From: Streptomyces profundus | GTDB taxonomy: Bacteria > Actinomycetota > Actinomycetes > Streptomycetales > Streptomycetaceae | Assembly: GCF_020740535.1 (NCBI RefSeq) | Contig: NZ_CP082362.1 | Coordinates: 3,966,501 to 4,030,500 of the forward strand | Length of the DNA stretch: 64,000 nt | Reading direction: 5' to 3' | Shown: piece by piece, positions 46,081 to 53,213 of the stretch | How positions within the stretch are numbered: the stretch's first letter is position 1 | How the letters are laid out: each line of letters opens with the position of its first letter | The notes under the pieces: model-generated | What the model saw: the letters and a program-made list of their open reading frames with translations, nothing else | Database searches by the model: none | Told to the model about the DNA's origin: nothing | Program-made: the position numbers and the translations under genes

Positions 46081-47925
46081 ATGCGGGCATTAACCTCAGC
46101 CGCCATGAGCTTCGTCGCGCGTCCGTTGCCCCTGCTCACCTCCGTCGTCGCCTTTGTCACCCTGGAACTGCTGCGTCTGGCGGCGACCGCGCTCAGCGAG
46201 ACCGGGGCCGTCGCGGTGGCGGCGGTCCCCGCGTTGGCGTGCCTGGCCGGCCCGTTGACCTGGTGGCTCGGCAGCCGCCAGGCCCTGACCGTCGCGGTGG
46301 GCGCGCTGGCCGGTGCCCGGCTGCTGGTGCAGTTCCCGGTGGGGCGTTCGGCCGCTCTGGTCGGCCTGGCGCTGGCCGCCGCCCTGGTGTCGCTGGTGTT
46401 GGTGGTGCGGCGCGCGATGGGCGACGCGGCGGCCGGGCCCGGGCGGGTGGCCAGGGGGATCGCCCTGGCGGTGGCCGTCGACCTGGCGCTTCGGCTGCCG
46501 CTCGACCTGCTGGATCCGCTCTGGGGCGGCCAGCTGCTCGGCTGGCTGCTGGTGCTCGCGCTGGTGGCGCTGCTCGGCCCGCTGGCCAGGGCGGCGCAGT
46601 CCGAGCCGTTGAGCAGGCCGCACGGCGGCGCGCAACTGGCGCTGCTGGGCGTGGCGTTGGCGCTCTATGTGGTGCTGCTCGGCGCGCCGGGCGCGCTGTC
46701 GGCGGTGAGCGGGCTCTCGCTGACCGCCACCGGCTTCTGGCTGGGCGCCGGCGCGCTGGCGGGGGTCGCGCTGCTCTCCGTGCCCTCGCCGGCGCGGCTG
46801 GGCGGGGCCGGCGGTCATGTGGTCCCCGTGGTGCTGCCGCTGGCGGTGCTGCTCTGCGCGGTGGACGTGTCCTGGCTGGCGGTGCCGGCGGCGGTGCTGG
46901 GGCTCGCCGTGCTGCCGGCGGTGCTCCGGCGCGCGCTGGCGGCGCCGCTGGGGTTCGGCCGGGGCCAGCAGGTGGATCTGGCGTTCGCCGGTGCCGGTGC
47001 GGGGCTGGCCTGTGTGCTGCTGGTGGTGGGCTACGAATTCCACCTGATGCCTTGGGCGTTCGCCACGGCGCTGGCCCTCGCGCTGGCCGCGCCCGCGTTC
47101 CGGGTGGCGTCCCAGCCGCCGCTGGCCCGTGCCTTCGCCCCCGTGGTGCTGGCCGCGCTGCTGTTGGCGTGGCCGCCGCTGGCCGGCGCGCTGCGCGGCG
47201 TTCCCGAGCCGCTGCCCACGGACACGGCCGGTGGCATGTACCGGCTGCTCACCTGGAACGTGCACGGGGCCGTCGACCAGAGCGGGGCGCTGTCCCCGGA
47301 CGCGATCCGGAGCGTGATCGAGGAGTCGGGCGCGCAGGTGGTGGTCCTCCAGGAGGTGCCGAGGGGCAGCCCCGGCTCCGGTGGGCTCGATCTCGCCGCC
47401 TTTCTGGAGCGCCGCCTCGATGTGGAGACGGTCTGGAGCCCGGGGGCGGACGCGCGGTTCGGCAACCTGATCCTCACCAGCCTGCCGGTGGTGGCCAGGG
47501 AGACGGGCGAACTCCCGCGGGCCGGGGGCGATATGGACCGCTCCTACGCGAGCGTCACGGTGCGGCTGACGGATGGTGAGACGGCCAGGATCGTGGGCAC
47601 CCATCTGCATGGCGGCGCCTCGGCTGGGCCGCGGCTGGCCCAGCTGGAGCCGCTGCTCGACGAGGTGGCCGACGATCCGACGGCGGTGCTCGCCGGCGAT
47701 CTCAACGCCCGCCCGGACAGCGGGGAGATCGAGGCGATCGAGGCGCGCGGCCTGCACAGCGCGCAGGACGGGGCGGGGGATCCGAGCCTGGACACCGCCG
47801 TGGAGCCGCCGCGCCGGGTGGACTGGATCTTCGGGGCGCCGAAGATCGCCTTCGGCGGCTTCGAGCTGGTCGACACCACGGCCTCCGATCATCTGCCGCT
47901 GGTGGTGACGGTCTTCCTGGAGTGA
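46081..47925 (+). CDS. Membrane-anchored endonuclease/exonuclease/phosphatase (EEP) protein
   Basis: A 614-residue protein. The first 380 residues hold about 11 membrane helices; the C-terminal 230 residues are an EEP-superfamily domain: LLTWNVHGAV, VVVLQEVPRG, FGNLILTS, GTHLHGGAS, LAGDLNARPDS, and RVDWIF...SDHLPLVVTV with the catalytic Asp-His. The domain is normally a Mg-dependent phosphodiesterase, so it may act on a lipid or nucleotide at the membrane. The ATG at 46081 has a GGAGG site 8 bases upstream; the ATG at 46105 is an alternative without one. Confidence 0.9.
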   Translation: MRALTSAAMSFVARPLPLLTSVVAFVTLELLRLAATALSETGAVAVAAVPALACLAGPLTWWLGSRQALTVAVGALAGARLLVQFPVGRSAALVGLALAAALVSLVLVVRRAMGDAAAGPGRVARGIALAVAVDLALRLPLDLLDPLWGGQLLGWLLVLALVALLGPLARAAQSEPLSRPHGGAQLALLGVALALYVVLLGAPGALSAVSGLSLTATGFWLGAGALAGVALLSVPSPARLGGAGGHVVPVVLPLAVLLCAVDVSWLAVPAAVLGLAVLPAVLRRALAAPLGFGRGQQVDLAFAGAGAGLACVLLVVGYEFHLMPWAFATALALALAAPAFRVASQPPLARAFAPVVLAALLLAWPPLAGALRGVPEPLPTDTAGGMYRLLTWNVHGAVDQSGALSPDAIRSVIEESGAQVVVLQEVPRGSPGSGGLDLAAFLERRLDVETVWSPGADARFGNLILTSLPVVARETGELPRAGGDMDRSYASVTVRLTDGETARIVGTHLHGGASAGPRLAQLEPLLDEVADDPTAVLAGDLNARPDSGEIEAIEARGLHSAQDGAGDPSLDTAVEPPRRVDWIFGAPKIAFGGFELVDTTASDHLPLVVTVFLE

Positions 47926-47944
47926 GCCGGGCCGGCGGCATGCC

Positions 47945-48505
47945 TCAGGCCGCCCCGTAGTGGAGGTGGACCACGCCGCTGGCGAAGGTGTGCTGGTCGA
48001 GCGGGCGGAGGCGTTCGCGGGCGCCGGGCGGAAGCCCTGGCTGGCCGGCGCCCAGCGTGAGCGGGGTGAGGAAGACGTGGTATTCGTCGATCAGCCCGGC
48101 GCCGGCCGCGTGCGTGGCCAGGGTGGGCCCCGAGACGGTGATGTCGGCGGTGGCGGAGGCTTTGAGCGCGCGCACCGCGAGCGGGTCGAACTCCCGCTCA
48201 AGGCGGGTGCGCGCGCTGCGGACGCCCTCCAGGGTGCGGGAGTAGACGATCTTGTCGGCGGCGCGCCAGAGGTGGGCGAAGTCCAGCGTGGCCGGGCTCT
48301 GTTCGGGCTGGGTGTGGGCGCTCTCCCAATACACCATCTCCGCGTACATCCGTCTGCCGTAGAGGTAGGTGCCGATGGGGCGCTCCAGGTCGTTGATGAA
48401 CTGATGGACCTCCTCGTCCGGCTCGCCCCAGGCGTAGTCGCCGTCCGCGTCGGTGTGAAAGCCGTCGAGCGACATGATCACGGAGTAGATCAGCTTGGCC
48501 GGCAT
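47945..48505 (-). CDS. Dihydrofolate reductase-like (RibD_C) family protein
   Basis: A 186-residue protein of the RibD C-terminal/dihydrofolate reductase-like fold. KLIYSVIMSLDGFHTDADGDY at the N-terminus, YGRRMYAEMVYWE, and the TVSGPTLATHAAGAGLIDEYHVFLTP block are family hallmarks (NADPH-binding). Enzyme substrate unknown in this group. The ATG at 48505 follows a GAAGGG site. It is convergent with the EEP gene, 19 bases apart, and divergent from the next gene. Confidence 0.9.
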   Translation of the reverse strand: MPAKLIYSVIMSLDGFHTDADGDYAWGEPDEEVHQFINDLERPIGTYLYGRRMYAEMVYWESAHTQPEQSPATLDFAHLWRAADKIVYSRTLEGVRSARTRLEREFDPLAVRALKASATADITVSGPTLATHAAGAGLIDEYHVFLTPLTLGAGQPGLPPGARERLRPLDQHTFASGVVHLHYGAA

Positions 48506-48644
48506 GGTGGTCGTCCCTTCGGTGGCTGGCTGCCTTCGCCGAGCATGCCAGCCGCCACTGACAGTGGTGCCGGATACGCGGCACGGATGGGGCAAGACCT
48601 CAAGTCCCCCTGTGTGACATGCCGTTGTGTGATGAGGTAGTCAT

Positions 48645-49676
48645 ATGGACGTCAATCGGATCGTGGTGGAGACCGGTGGCTATCGGGCCGTCACCCCGTG
48701 GGAGGACGAGACCTGGCGCGAGGAGGCGCTCGACTGGATCACCGCGGCCCTGGCCCGGCGGCGGCTGGTGGCGGACGGGCAGGTGTGGGCACGGCTGCGC
48801 CCCTGGTCGGTGGTGTTGCGGGTGCCGGTACTCCGGACGGACGGGGTCGGAGCGGTCTGGTTCAAGGCGAACCCGCCGAGATCGGCGTTCGAGCCGGCCG
48901 TGATGGCGGCCCTCTCCCGCTGGGTGCCGGAGCGGGTGCTGGAGCCCATCGCGGTGGACACCGCCCGCGGTTGGTCCCTGCTCCCCGACGGCGGCTCGCT
49001 CTTCGCCGAGGTCCTGACCAACAACCCCGAGGACGTCAACGCCTGGGCCGAGATGCTGCGCCAGTACGCGCTGCTGCAACGGGAGTTGGAGCCCCATGTC
49101 GATCAGCTCGCCACGCTCGGGGTGCCCGACTTCCGGCCCCGGCGGCTGGCCGAGCGGTTCCTCGCGCTGGTCGAGTCGACCAGTGTGCTGCGAGGGCCGG
49201 AGCGCGCGGCGCTGCGCGCGCTGGCGCCCCGCTTCGAGGGCTGGTGCCAGGAGCTGGCGCAGTCCCCCGTGAGCTGCTCCCTCGACCAGTCGGACCTGCA
49301 CCCCGCCTCGGTGCTCACCGGCGGTCGGCGCCCGCTGGACGACGGTCGGTTGACGGGCGGCGGGGCCTACCGTTTCTTCGACTGGGGCGACGCGTCCGTC
49401 ACCCACCCCTTCATGAGCCTGCTGGTGCTCGGCCGGGTGCTGGGCGAGCGCTTCGACCAGGACCAGTCCGTCCGCGCCCGGGTGCTGGACGCCTACCTGG
49501 ACGCCTGGGTGCAGCCCGGCACCAGCCTCGCCGAGCTGCGCTCCTGGGTCGATCTGGCCTGCCGGGTGGCCGTGGTCTGCCGGGCCGACACCTGGGACCG
49601 GGTCTTCCCGACCATGCTGCTGACCACGGCCGACCGGGACGCCCATATCGCCCGCTGGCTGCGGGAGTTGCTCTGA
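48645..49676 (+). CDS. Aminoglycoside phosphotransferase-like protein (degenerate)
   Basis: A 343-residue protein of the APH/choline-kinase fold, related to streptomycete hypothetical phosphotransferases. The Mg/catalytic loop, canonically HxDxxxxN, reads SLDQSDLHPASVL, retaining the Asp of SDLHP but lacking His and Asn; the DFG-equivalent is FFDWGDASV. The glycine-poor N-lobe is not typical. It may be catalytically altered. A GATGAGG site precedes the ATG by 7 bases. No resistance role should be assumed. Confidence 0.8.
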   Translation: MDVNRIVVETGGYRAVTPWEDETWREEALDWITAALARRRLVADGQVWARLRPWSVVLRVPVLRTDGVGAVWFKANPPRSAFEPAVMAALSRWVPERVLEPIAVDTARGWSLLPDGGSLFAEVLTNNPEDVNAWAEMLRQYALLQRELEPHVDQLATLGVPDFRPRRLAERFLALVESTSVLRGPERAALRALAPRFEGWCQELAQSPVSCSLDQSDLHPASVLTGGRRPLDDGRLTGGGAYRFFDWGDASVTHPFMSLLVLGRVLGERFDQDQSVRARVLDAYLDAWVQPGTSLAELRSWVDLACRVAVVCRADTWDRVFPTMLLTTADRDAHIARWLRELL

Positions 49677-49697
49677 CGCCCGGCCGGCCGCGCGGCC

Positions 49698-50390
49698 CTA
49701 ACGCCCGCCCGTGGGGCGGCGGCGCGCCTTGACGGTCTGGTCGGTGCGGGTGGTGGGCTCGCCGGTGGTCGGGTGGTGCTGCACGCGCTTGTGCCGCTCG
49801 GCGCGCAGCACCTCCCACTCCGCCGGGTCCAGCGCCAGGGCGGCCACCGTCTCCTCCGGGGTGGGGAAGGGCACGTCCGTCGGATGCCCGTGCTCCCACT
49901 CGGGGAACCCCGCGTGCGCCTCGATCAGCAGGGTGCCGCCCGGGGCCACCGCCGAGGCGGCGCCGCGCAGCACCTTCGGGCCGAGCGTCGCGTCGGTGAA
50001 GTGCAGGAAGTGGGTGGTGACCAGGTCGAAGAGCCCGGCGGGGAAGGACTCCGTCAGATCGTGCCGCCGCCAGTCCACCCGGTCGGCGACGCCGGCCGCC
50101 GCCGCGTGCTCGGCCGCCCTGGCGAGCGCCACCCCTGACACGTCGACGCCGGTGACCCGCCAGCCGCGGCCGGCCAGATGGATCGCGTCCCCGCCCTCGC
50201 CGCAGCCCAGGTCGAGCGCGGTGCCGGGGGCGAGGCCGGCGGTCTCCTCGACCATCGCCGCGTTGGGCTCGCCGCTCCAGAGGTGGTCACTGGCGGCGTA
50301 ACGCTCGTCCCAGTACCGCTCGTTGGCGAGTGGATCCCCGGAGTCCGGGGGCAGTAGCGGTCCGTGCTCGTGCGGTCGGTGTGTGCTCAT
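49698..50390 (-). CDS. Class I SAM-dependent methyltransferase
   Basis: A 230-residue SAM methyltransferase, similar to thiopurine/heavy-metal-type (TehB-like) enzymes. Motif I is ALDLGCGEGGDAIHLA (about 58-73), the acidic strand VTGVDVSGVAL, motif II LFDLVTTHFLHF and motif III APGGTLLIEAH. It is translated from an ATG that overlaps the thioredoxin reductase-like gene stop by ATGA. Coupling with a CxxC flavoprotein suggests a joint redox/detoxification or resistance role, for example of an alkylable or thiol-reactive compound; substrate unknown. Confidence 0.9.
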   Translation of the reverse strand: MSTHRPHEHGPLLPPDSGDPLANERYWDERYAASDHLWSGEPNAAMVEETAGLAPGTALDLGCGEGGDAIHLAGRGWRVTGVDVSGVALARAAEHAAAAGVADRVDWRRHDLTESFPAGLFDLVTTHFLHFTDATLGPKVLRGAASAVAPGGTLLIEAHAGFPEWEHGHPTDVPFPTPEETVAALALDPAEWEVLRAERHKRVQHHPTTGEPTTRTDQTVKARRRPTGGR

Positions 50391-51388
50391 GCCGCTCCCT
50401 CCATGGCCAGGGCCTGCGCGGCCTCGGCCTTGATCAGATCCATGTTGACGGCCGCGCCGGCGCGCTGGCCCGCGCTCGCCGCCGCGACCAACTGCTCGGT
50501 GACGCTGGCGACGTTGCCGGCGACCCAGACGCCCGGCACCGCGGTGCGCCCCGTGAAGTCGGAGGGGACCTCGCTTCCCAGCACCACCCCGTCCCTGACC
50601 ACCTCCTCGGCGCGCAACCCGAGGCCCGCCAGCGGCTCGGCGCGCGCGGTGAGGAGGGGCGTCACCACCAGGGCCCGGCAGGGCACGTGCGTCCCGTCCG
50701 CCAGCGTGACGCCCCGGAGCCCGCCTTCGGCCGTCTCGACCCTGGCCACCGTGCCGGGCGTCACCCCGATGCCACGGGCGGCGAGCAGCCGCAGGTCCGC
50801 CTCGTCGAAGGCGGGCGCCGTGTGGCTCAGCACGGTGACCGAGGGGCTCCACTGCCGCCAGAGCAGCGCCTGGTCGACGGCGAGCGCGGGGTGCCTCGCC
50901 AGCACGGCGATCGGCTGGTCCCGCACCTCCCAGCCGTGGCAGTAGGGGCAGTGCAGCACCTCCCGGCCCCAGCGGTCGGCCAGGCCGGGGATGTCGGGCA
51001 GCTCGTCCACCAGGCCGGTGGCCACCAGCAGCCGGCGGGCGCGGACGGCGGCTCCCTCGGCCAGCGTCACCAGGAACCCCGCCTCGGCGTCCTCGCCGCC
51101 CTCGGGGCCACCGAGCGGGGTGACGGTGCGCACGGTGGCCCGGACGATCTCGGCGCCGTAGCCGGTCGCCTCGGCCCTGCCGGCGGCCAGGATCTCGGCG
51201 GGTGGGGCGCCGTCCCTGGTCAGAAAGCCGTGTGCGTGCGCGGCCAGGGCGTTGCGCGGCCGGCCGCCGTCGATCACCAGGACCGAGCGGCGGGCCCTGG
51301 CCAGCGTCAGCGCGCCGCTGAGGCCCGCCGCTCCACCCCCGATGATCACCACCTCGTAGCGGCCCTCGCGCGGGGTCTCTGCGTCCAT
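50387..51388 (-). CDS. Thioredoxin reductase-like FAD oxidoreductase
   Basis: A 333-residue class II pyridine nucleotide-disulfide oxidoreductase. FAD motif VVIIGGGAAGLSGALTLAR, redox Cys pair CPYC in LHCPYCHGWEV, and the late AVPGVWVAGNVASVTEQL (FAD-binding) are visible. The NADPH-binding Rossmann motif is weak (PIAVLARHPA). Such proteins reduce disulfides or act on gliotoxin/holomycin-like dithiols (HlmI-type). The ATG at 51388 follows a GGGAGC site. It is co-translated with the methyltransferase and divergent from an XRE/cupin regulator. Confidence 0.9.
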   Translation of the reverse strand: MDAETPREGRYEVVIIGGGAAGLSGALTLARARRSVLVIDGGRPRNALAAHAHGFLTRDGAPPAEILAAGRAEATGYGAEIVRATVRTVTPLGGPEGGEDAEAGFLVTLAEGAAVRARRLLVATGLVDELPDIPGLADRWGREVLHCPYCHGWEVRDQPIAVLARHPALAVDQALLWRQWSPSVTVLSHTAPAFDEADLRLLAARGIGVTPGTVARVETAEGGLRGVTLADGTHVPCRALVVTPLLTARAEPLAGLGLRAEEVVRDGVVLGSEVPSDFTGRTAVPGVWVAGNVASVTEQLVAAASAGQRAGAAVNMDLIKAEAAQALAMEGAA

Positions 51389-51454
51389 GTCGGCCTGCTC
51401 CCTGTCGTCCGGCTCCGTCGTCCTCCGCTGGCGACGATGCGGGAATGGGGGCGG

Positions 51455-51484
51455 GTTTGACAAACATCGTTGCCGTGTCGGCAA
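51455..51484. promoter_or_regulatory. Palindromic operator/promoter between the reductase and regulator genes
   Basis: GTTTG-A-CAAAC (51455-51465) is a perfect palindrome and contains the forward -35 hexamer TTGACA (51457-51462). A second perfect repeat TTGCC-GTGTC-GGCAA (51470-51484) sits where the -10 would be. This matches an autoregulated divergent promoter. Confidence 0.55.
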
Positions 51485-51492
51485 ATGGAAGG

Positions 51493-52167
51493 ATGACGGA
51501 AGAGCACGGGCAGCGGAGAGCGGACCTACGAGAGGCCACCGGGACGGACGCCGACGAGGGGGGCGCGCTCGCCAGCGTGCTGAGCGGCGTGGGCCCCCGC
51601 CTGCGCGCCCTGCGGCGGGAACGCGAGATCACCCTGGTCGCGCTGAGCGAGCGGACCGGGATATCCGTGAGCACCCTCTCCCGGCTGGAGTCGGGCCGGC
51701 GCCGGCCCACCCTGGAGCTGCTGCTGCCGCTGGCCACGGCCTACCATGTGCCGCTCGACGAGCTGGTGGGGGCGCCCGCCACCGGCGACCCCCGGATCCA
51801 CCCGCGCCCCTTCACCCGCTTCGGGCAGACCTTTGTGCCGCTCACCCGCTATCTGGGCGGGCTGCACGCCTACAAGCAGATCCTCCCGCCGGGGTACAAC
51901 TGCGGCGCCGACGGGCGGCCGGGGGAGCCGCGCACTCATGAGGGGTTCGAGTGGCTCTACGTCCTCTCGGGCCGGGTGACGATGACGCTGGGGGACCGGC
52001 AGTTGACGCTCGCCGCGGGCGAGGCCGCCGAGTTCGACACCAGGGTGCCGCACGCGCTGGCCAACCCCGATCCCCAACCCGCCGAGTTCCTCAGCCTGTT
52101 CGGGGCCCAGGGCGAACGCATCCATGTCCGCGCCCGATCGGGCGGCGCCCCGCCTCAGGGGCCCTGA
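51493..52167 (+). CDS. XRE-family regulator with cupin domain
   Basis: A 224-residue transcription regulator with an N-terminal XRE helix-turn-helix (LRALRREREITLVALSERTG, SVSTLSRLESGRRRPT, about 40-90) and a C-terminal cupin_2 domain (HEGFEWLYVLSGRVTMTLGD then LAAGEAAEFDTRVPHAL). The ATG at 51493 was chosen because a longer frame from 51445 would read through the TTGACA promoter element. It is divergent from the CxxC reductase/methyltransferase pair and probably controls it. Its ligand is unknown; the cupin metal residues are only partly conserved. Confidence 0.9.
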   Translation: MTEEHGQRRADLREATGTDADEGGALASVLSGVGPRLRALRREREITLVALSERTGISVSTLSRLESGRRRPTLELLLPLATAYHVPLDELVGAPATGDPRIHPRPFTRFGQTFVPLTRYLGGLHAYKQILPPGYNCGADGRPGEPRTHEGFEWLYVLSGRVTMTLGDRQLTLAAGEAAEFDTRVPHALANPDPQPAEFLSLFGAQGERIHVRARSGGAPPQGP

Positions 52168-52426
52168 CCCCCGCCGCACGCGAAGAGGCCCCGGACTCCC
52201 ACCGAAGCGGGCGCCCGGGGCGCATCGGGCGTCGGCCCCCGACCGACATCCGATGTACTGGTGGTCGAGCTGGGCCTGATCCGGACGATGCCCCCTCCAC
52301 GCCGCCCGAATCACCACCCGCCCGGACCCTGTCCGGCGACTCCCCCGTCGCCGCCGAACAGGTCCACCGGGGAGGCCGGCCGCGCACCCCTGTGCGGCCG
52401 GACATGGATGAGCATGTCAGGCGGCC

Positions 52427-52444
52427 ATAAACGAGTGATAAACG
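52427..52444. repeat. ATAAACG direct repeat, 11-base period
   Basis: ATAAACG at 52427-52433 and again at 52438-52444, with agtg between. The same layout recurs in diverged form at 53172-53189 next to afsR. Confidence 0.8.
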
Positions 52445-52447
52445 TCT

Positions 52448-52476
52448 GCGGGCGGTCCCCCGGGGGGACCGCCCGC
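52448..52476. terminator. Terminator of the small secreted peptide gene
   Basis: A 14-bp perfect inverted repeat (52448-52461 with 52463-52476) lies 33 bases downstream of the stop of the leftward peptide gene. Confidence 0.8.
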
Positions 52477-52508
52477 TGGTGGCATGCCGTCGGAGCAACG
52501 GCGGTTGG

Positions 52509-52634
52509 TCAGTCGCCTGACTGCGAGGTGCCGCCGCCGCTGATGAAGTGGTCGGCCTGGGCGGTGCCGGCCACTCCGACCAACAGCGCGGTGGTCAGGG
52601 CGGCACCGATAGCGAACCTTCTGAAGCGGATCAT
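52509..52634 (-). CDS. 41-residue secreted peptide
   Basis: A short ORF encoding a 41-residue preprotein. The N-terminus is basic (MIRFRRFA), then a hydrophobic core (IGAALTTALLVGVAG) and a signal peptidase site TAQA before Asp-His, leaving a mature peptide of 14 residues starting DHFISGGGTS. A clear ribosome site (GTGAGGAG, 8 bases spacing) and a strong terminator 33 bases downstream support a real gene, although it is too short for most gene finders. The DHFIS motif resembles the DHWVS repeated in the AfsS-like product of the next gene upstream. No known family is recognised; role unknown. Confidence 0.75.
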   Translation of the reverse strand: MIRFRRFAIGAALTTALLVGVAGTAQADHFISGGGTSQSGD

Positions 52635-52787
52635 GCCGGGTCTCCTCACTGCGAATGCCGAACTGCGCTCGATGTGTCGGCGCGTCGATTTACGGAACGT
52701 CAGATGCGAGGTGAAGCGGAAGTGCCCATATGTGAGGGCCGGTTCCCCGGAGTCCGGGTACCGGCCCTCGTACGACCATTGTGCGGC

Positions 52788-53036
52788 TCAGGACACCCAG
52801 TGGTCCACCGGGGCGATGGGGCCCGGCTTCTCCTTGGGCTCACCGGAGACCCAGTGGTCCTCGGTGCCGACCTCCCCGTCCCCGTCCTCCCCGCTCTTCC
52901 TGGCCTCCGGGGCGTCACGCTCGGGCTTGGTCCCCGGGACCTTGGGCTCGCCGGAGACCCAGTGGTCCTTGGGACCGACGGGGCCTGGCGTGGTGTCCTG
53001 CTCGCTCTCCTGCGTGTGCGACGTGGTGTCGGTCAA
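52788..53036 (-). CDS. afsS: AfsS-like small regulatory protein, TTG start
   Basis: An 82-residue acidic protein directly downstream of afsR, where afsS lies in S. coelicolor. It has three repeats carrying Asp-His-Trp-Val-Ser: GPKDHWVSGEPK (21-32), GTEDHWVSGEPK (57-68) and APVDHWVS (75-82, the C-terminus). This matches the repeat architecture of AfsS (T-P-x-D-N-H-x-P repeats), though the sequence has drifted. The start is a TTG at 53036, preceded by AAGGAG with a 6-base spacer; no ATG/GTG start fits. AfsS is thought to stimulate antibiotic gene transcription as an effector of AfsR; function here is by position and repeats. Confidence 0.78.
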   Translation of the reverse strand: MTDTTSHTQESEQDTTPGPVGPKDHWVSGEPKVPGTKPERDAPEARKSGEDGDGEVGTEDHWVSGEPKEKPGPIAPVDHWVS

Positions 53037-53093
53037 CGTCAGCTCCTTGACGGTACGGCTGATCCGGGCGACACGGACACGCCAGCGGTCCCC

Positions 53094-53115
53094 TCGTTCG
53101 CCGGTCGTTCCCTGG
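53094..53115. promoter_or_regulatory. 11-bp direct repeat, candidate AfsR/PhoP site before afsS
   Basis: TCGTTCGCCGG and TCGTTCCCTGG are adjacent 11-mers with 9 of 11 identities, 58-80 bases upstream of the afsS start. The AfsR site at S. coelicolor afsS, and PHO boxes (GTTCA-type 11-bp units), have this period; the fit is to layout and GTTC core, not a confirmed site. Confidence 0.5.
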
Positions 53116-53171
53116 CCGGAAACGTCCGCCCCCGTGGTCAGCGAATGGTGGGCAGAGACTGACACGCAAAA

Positions 53172-53195
53172 ATAAATGATCGGTAAACGTGTCAA
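53172..53195 (-). promoter_or_regulatory. Candidate afsS promoter with AT-rich 11-bp repeat
   Basis: On the minus strand a perfect TTGACA (53190-53195) is followed by an AT-rich stretch holding CGTTTAC-CGAT-CATTTAT, i.e. repeated xTAAAxG units with an 11-base period; a TATTTT hexamer lies 15 bases after the -35. It falls just after the afsR stop codon. Confidence 0.4.
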
Positions 53196-53213
53196 CTCGG
53201 TTCGCTTTGGGCT

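Larger units (their letters stand above)
52168..52508. other. Non-coding gap between the cupin regulator and the peptide gene
   Basis: A 340-base stretch with no supported gene. It contains the direct repeat ATAAACG-agtg-ATAAACG (52427-52444) in an AT-rich patch and the terminator at 52448-52476. Confidence 0.55.

Noticed and set aside
48645..49676. Antibiotic resistance phosphotransferase
   Set aside because: Catalytic residues are altered and no resistance context is present.
49698..51737. 679-codon open frame across the methyltransferase and reductase genes
   Set aside because: Only its C-terminal 230 codons (methyltransferase) have recognisable motifs; the rest is out of frame with the thioredoxin reductase-like gene.
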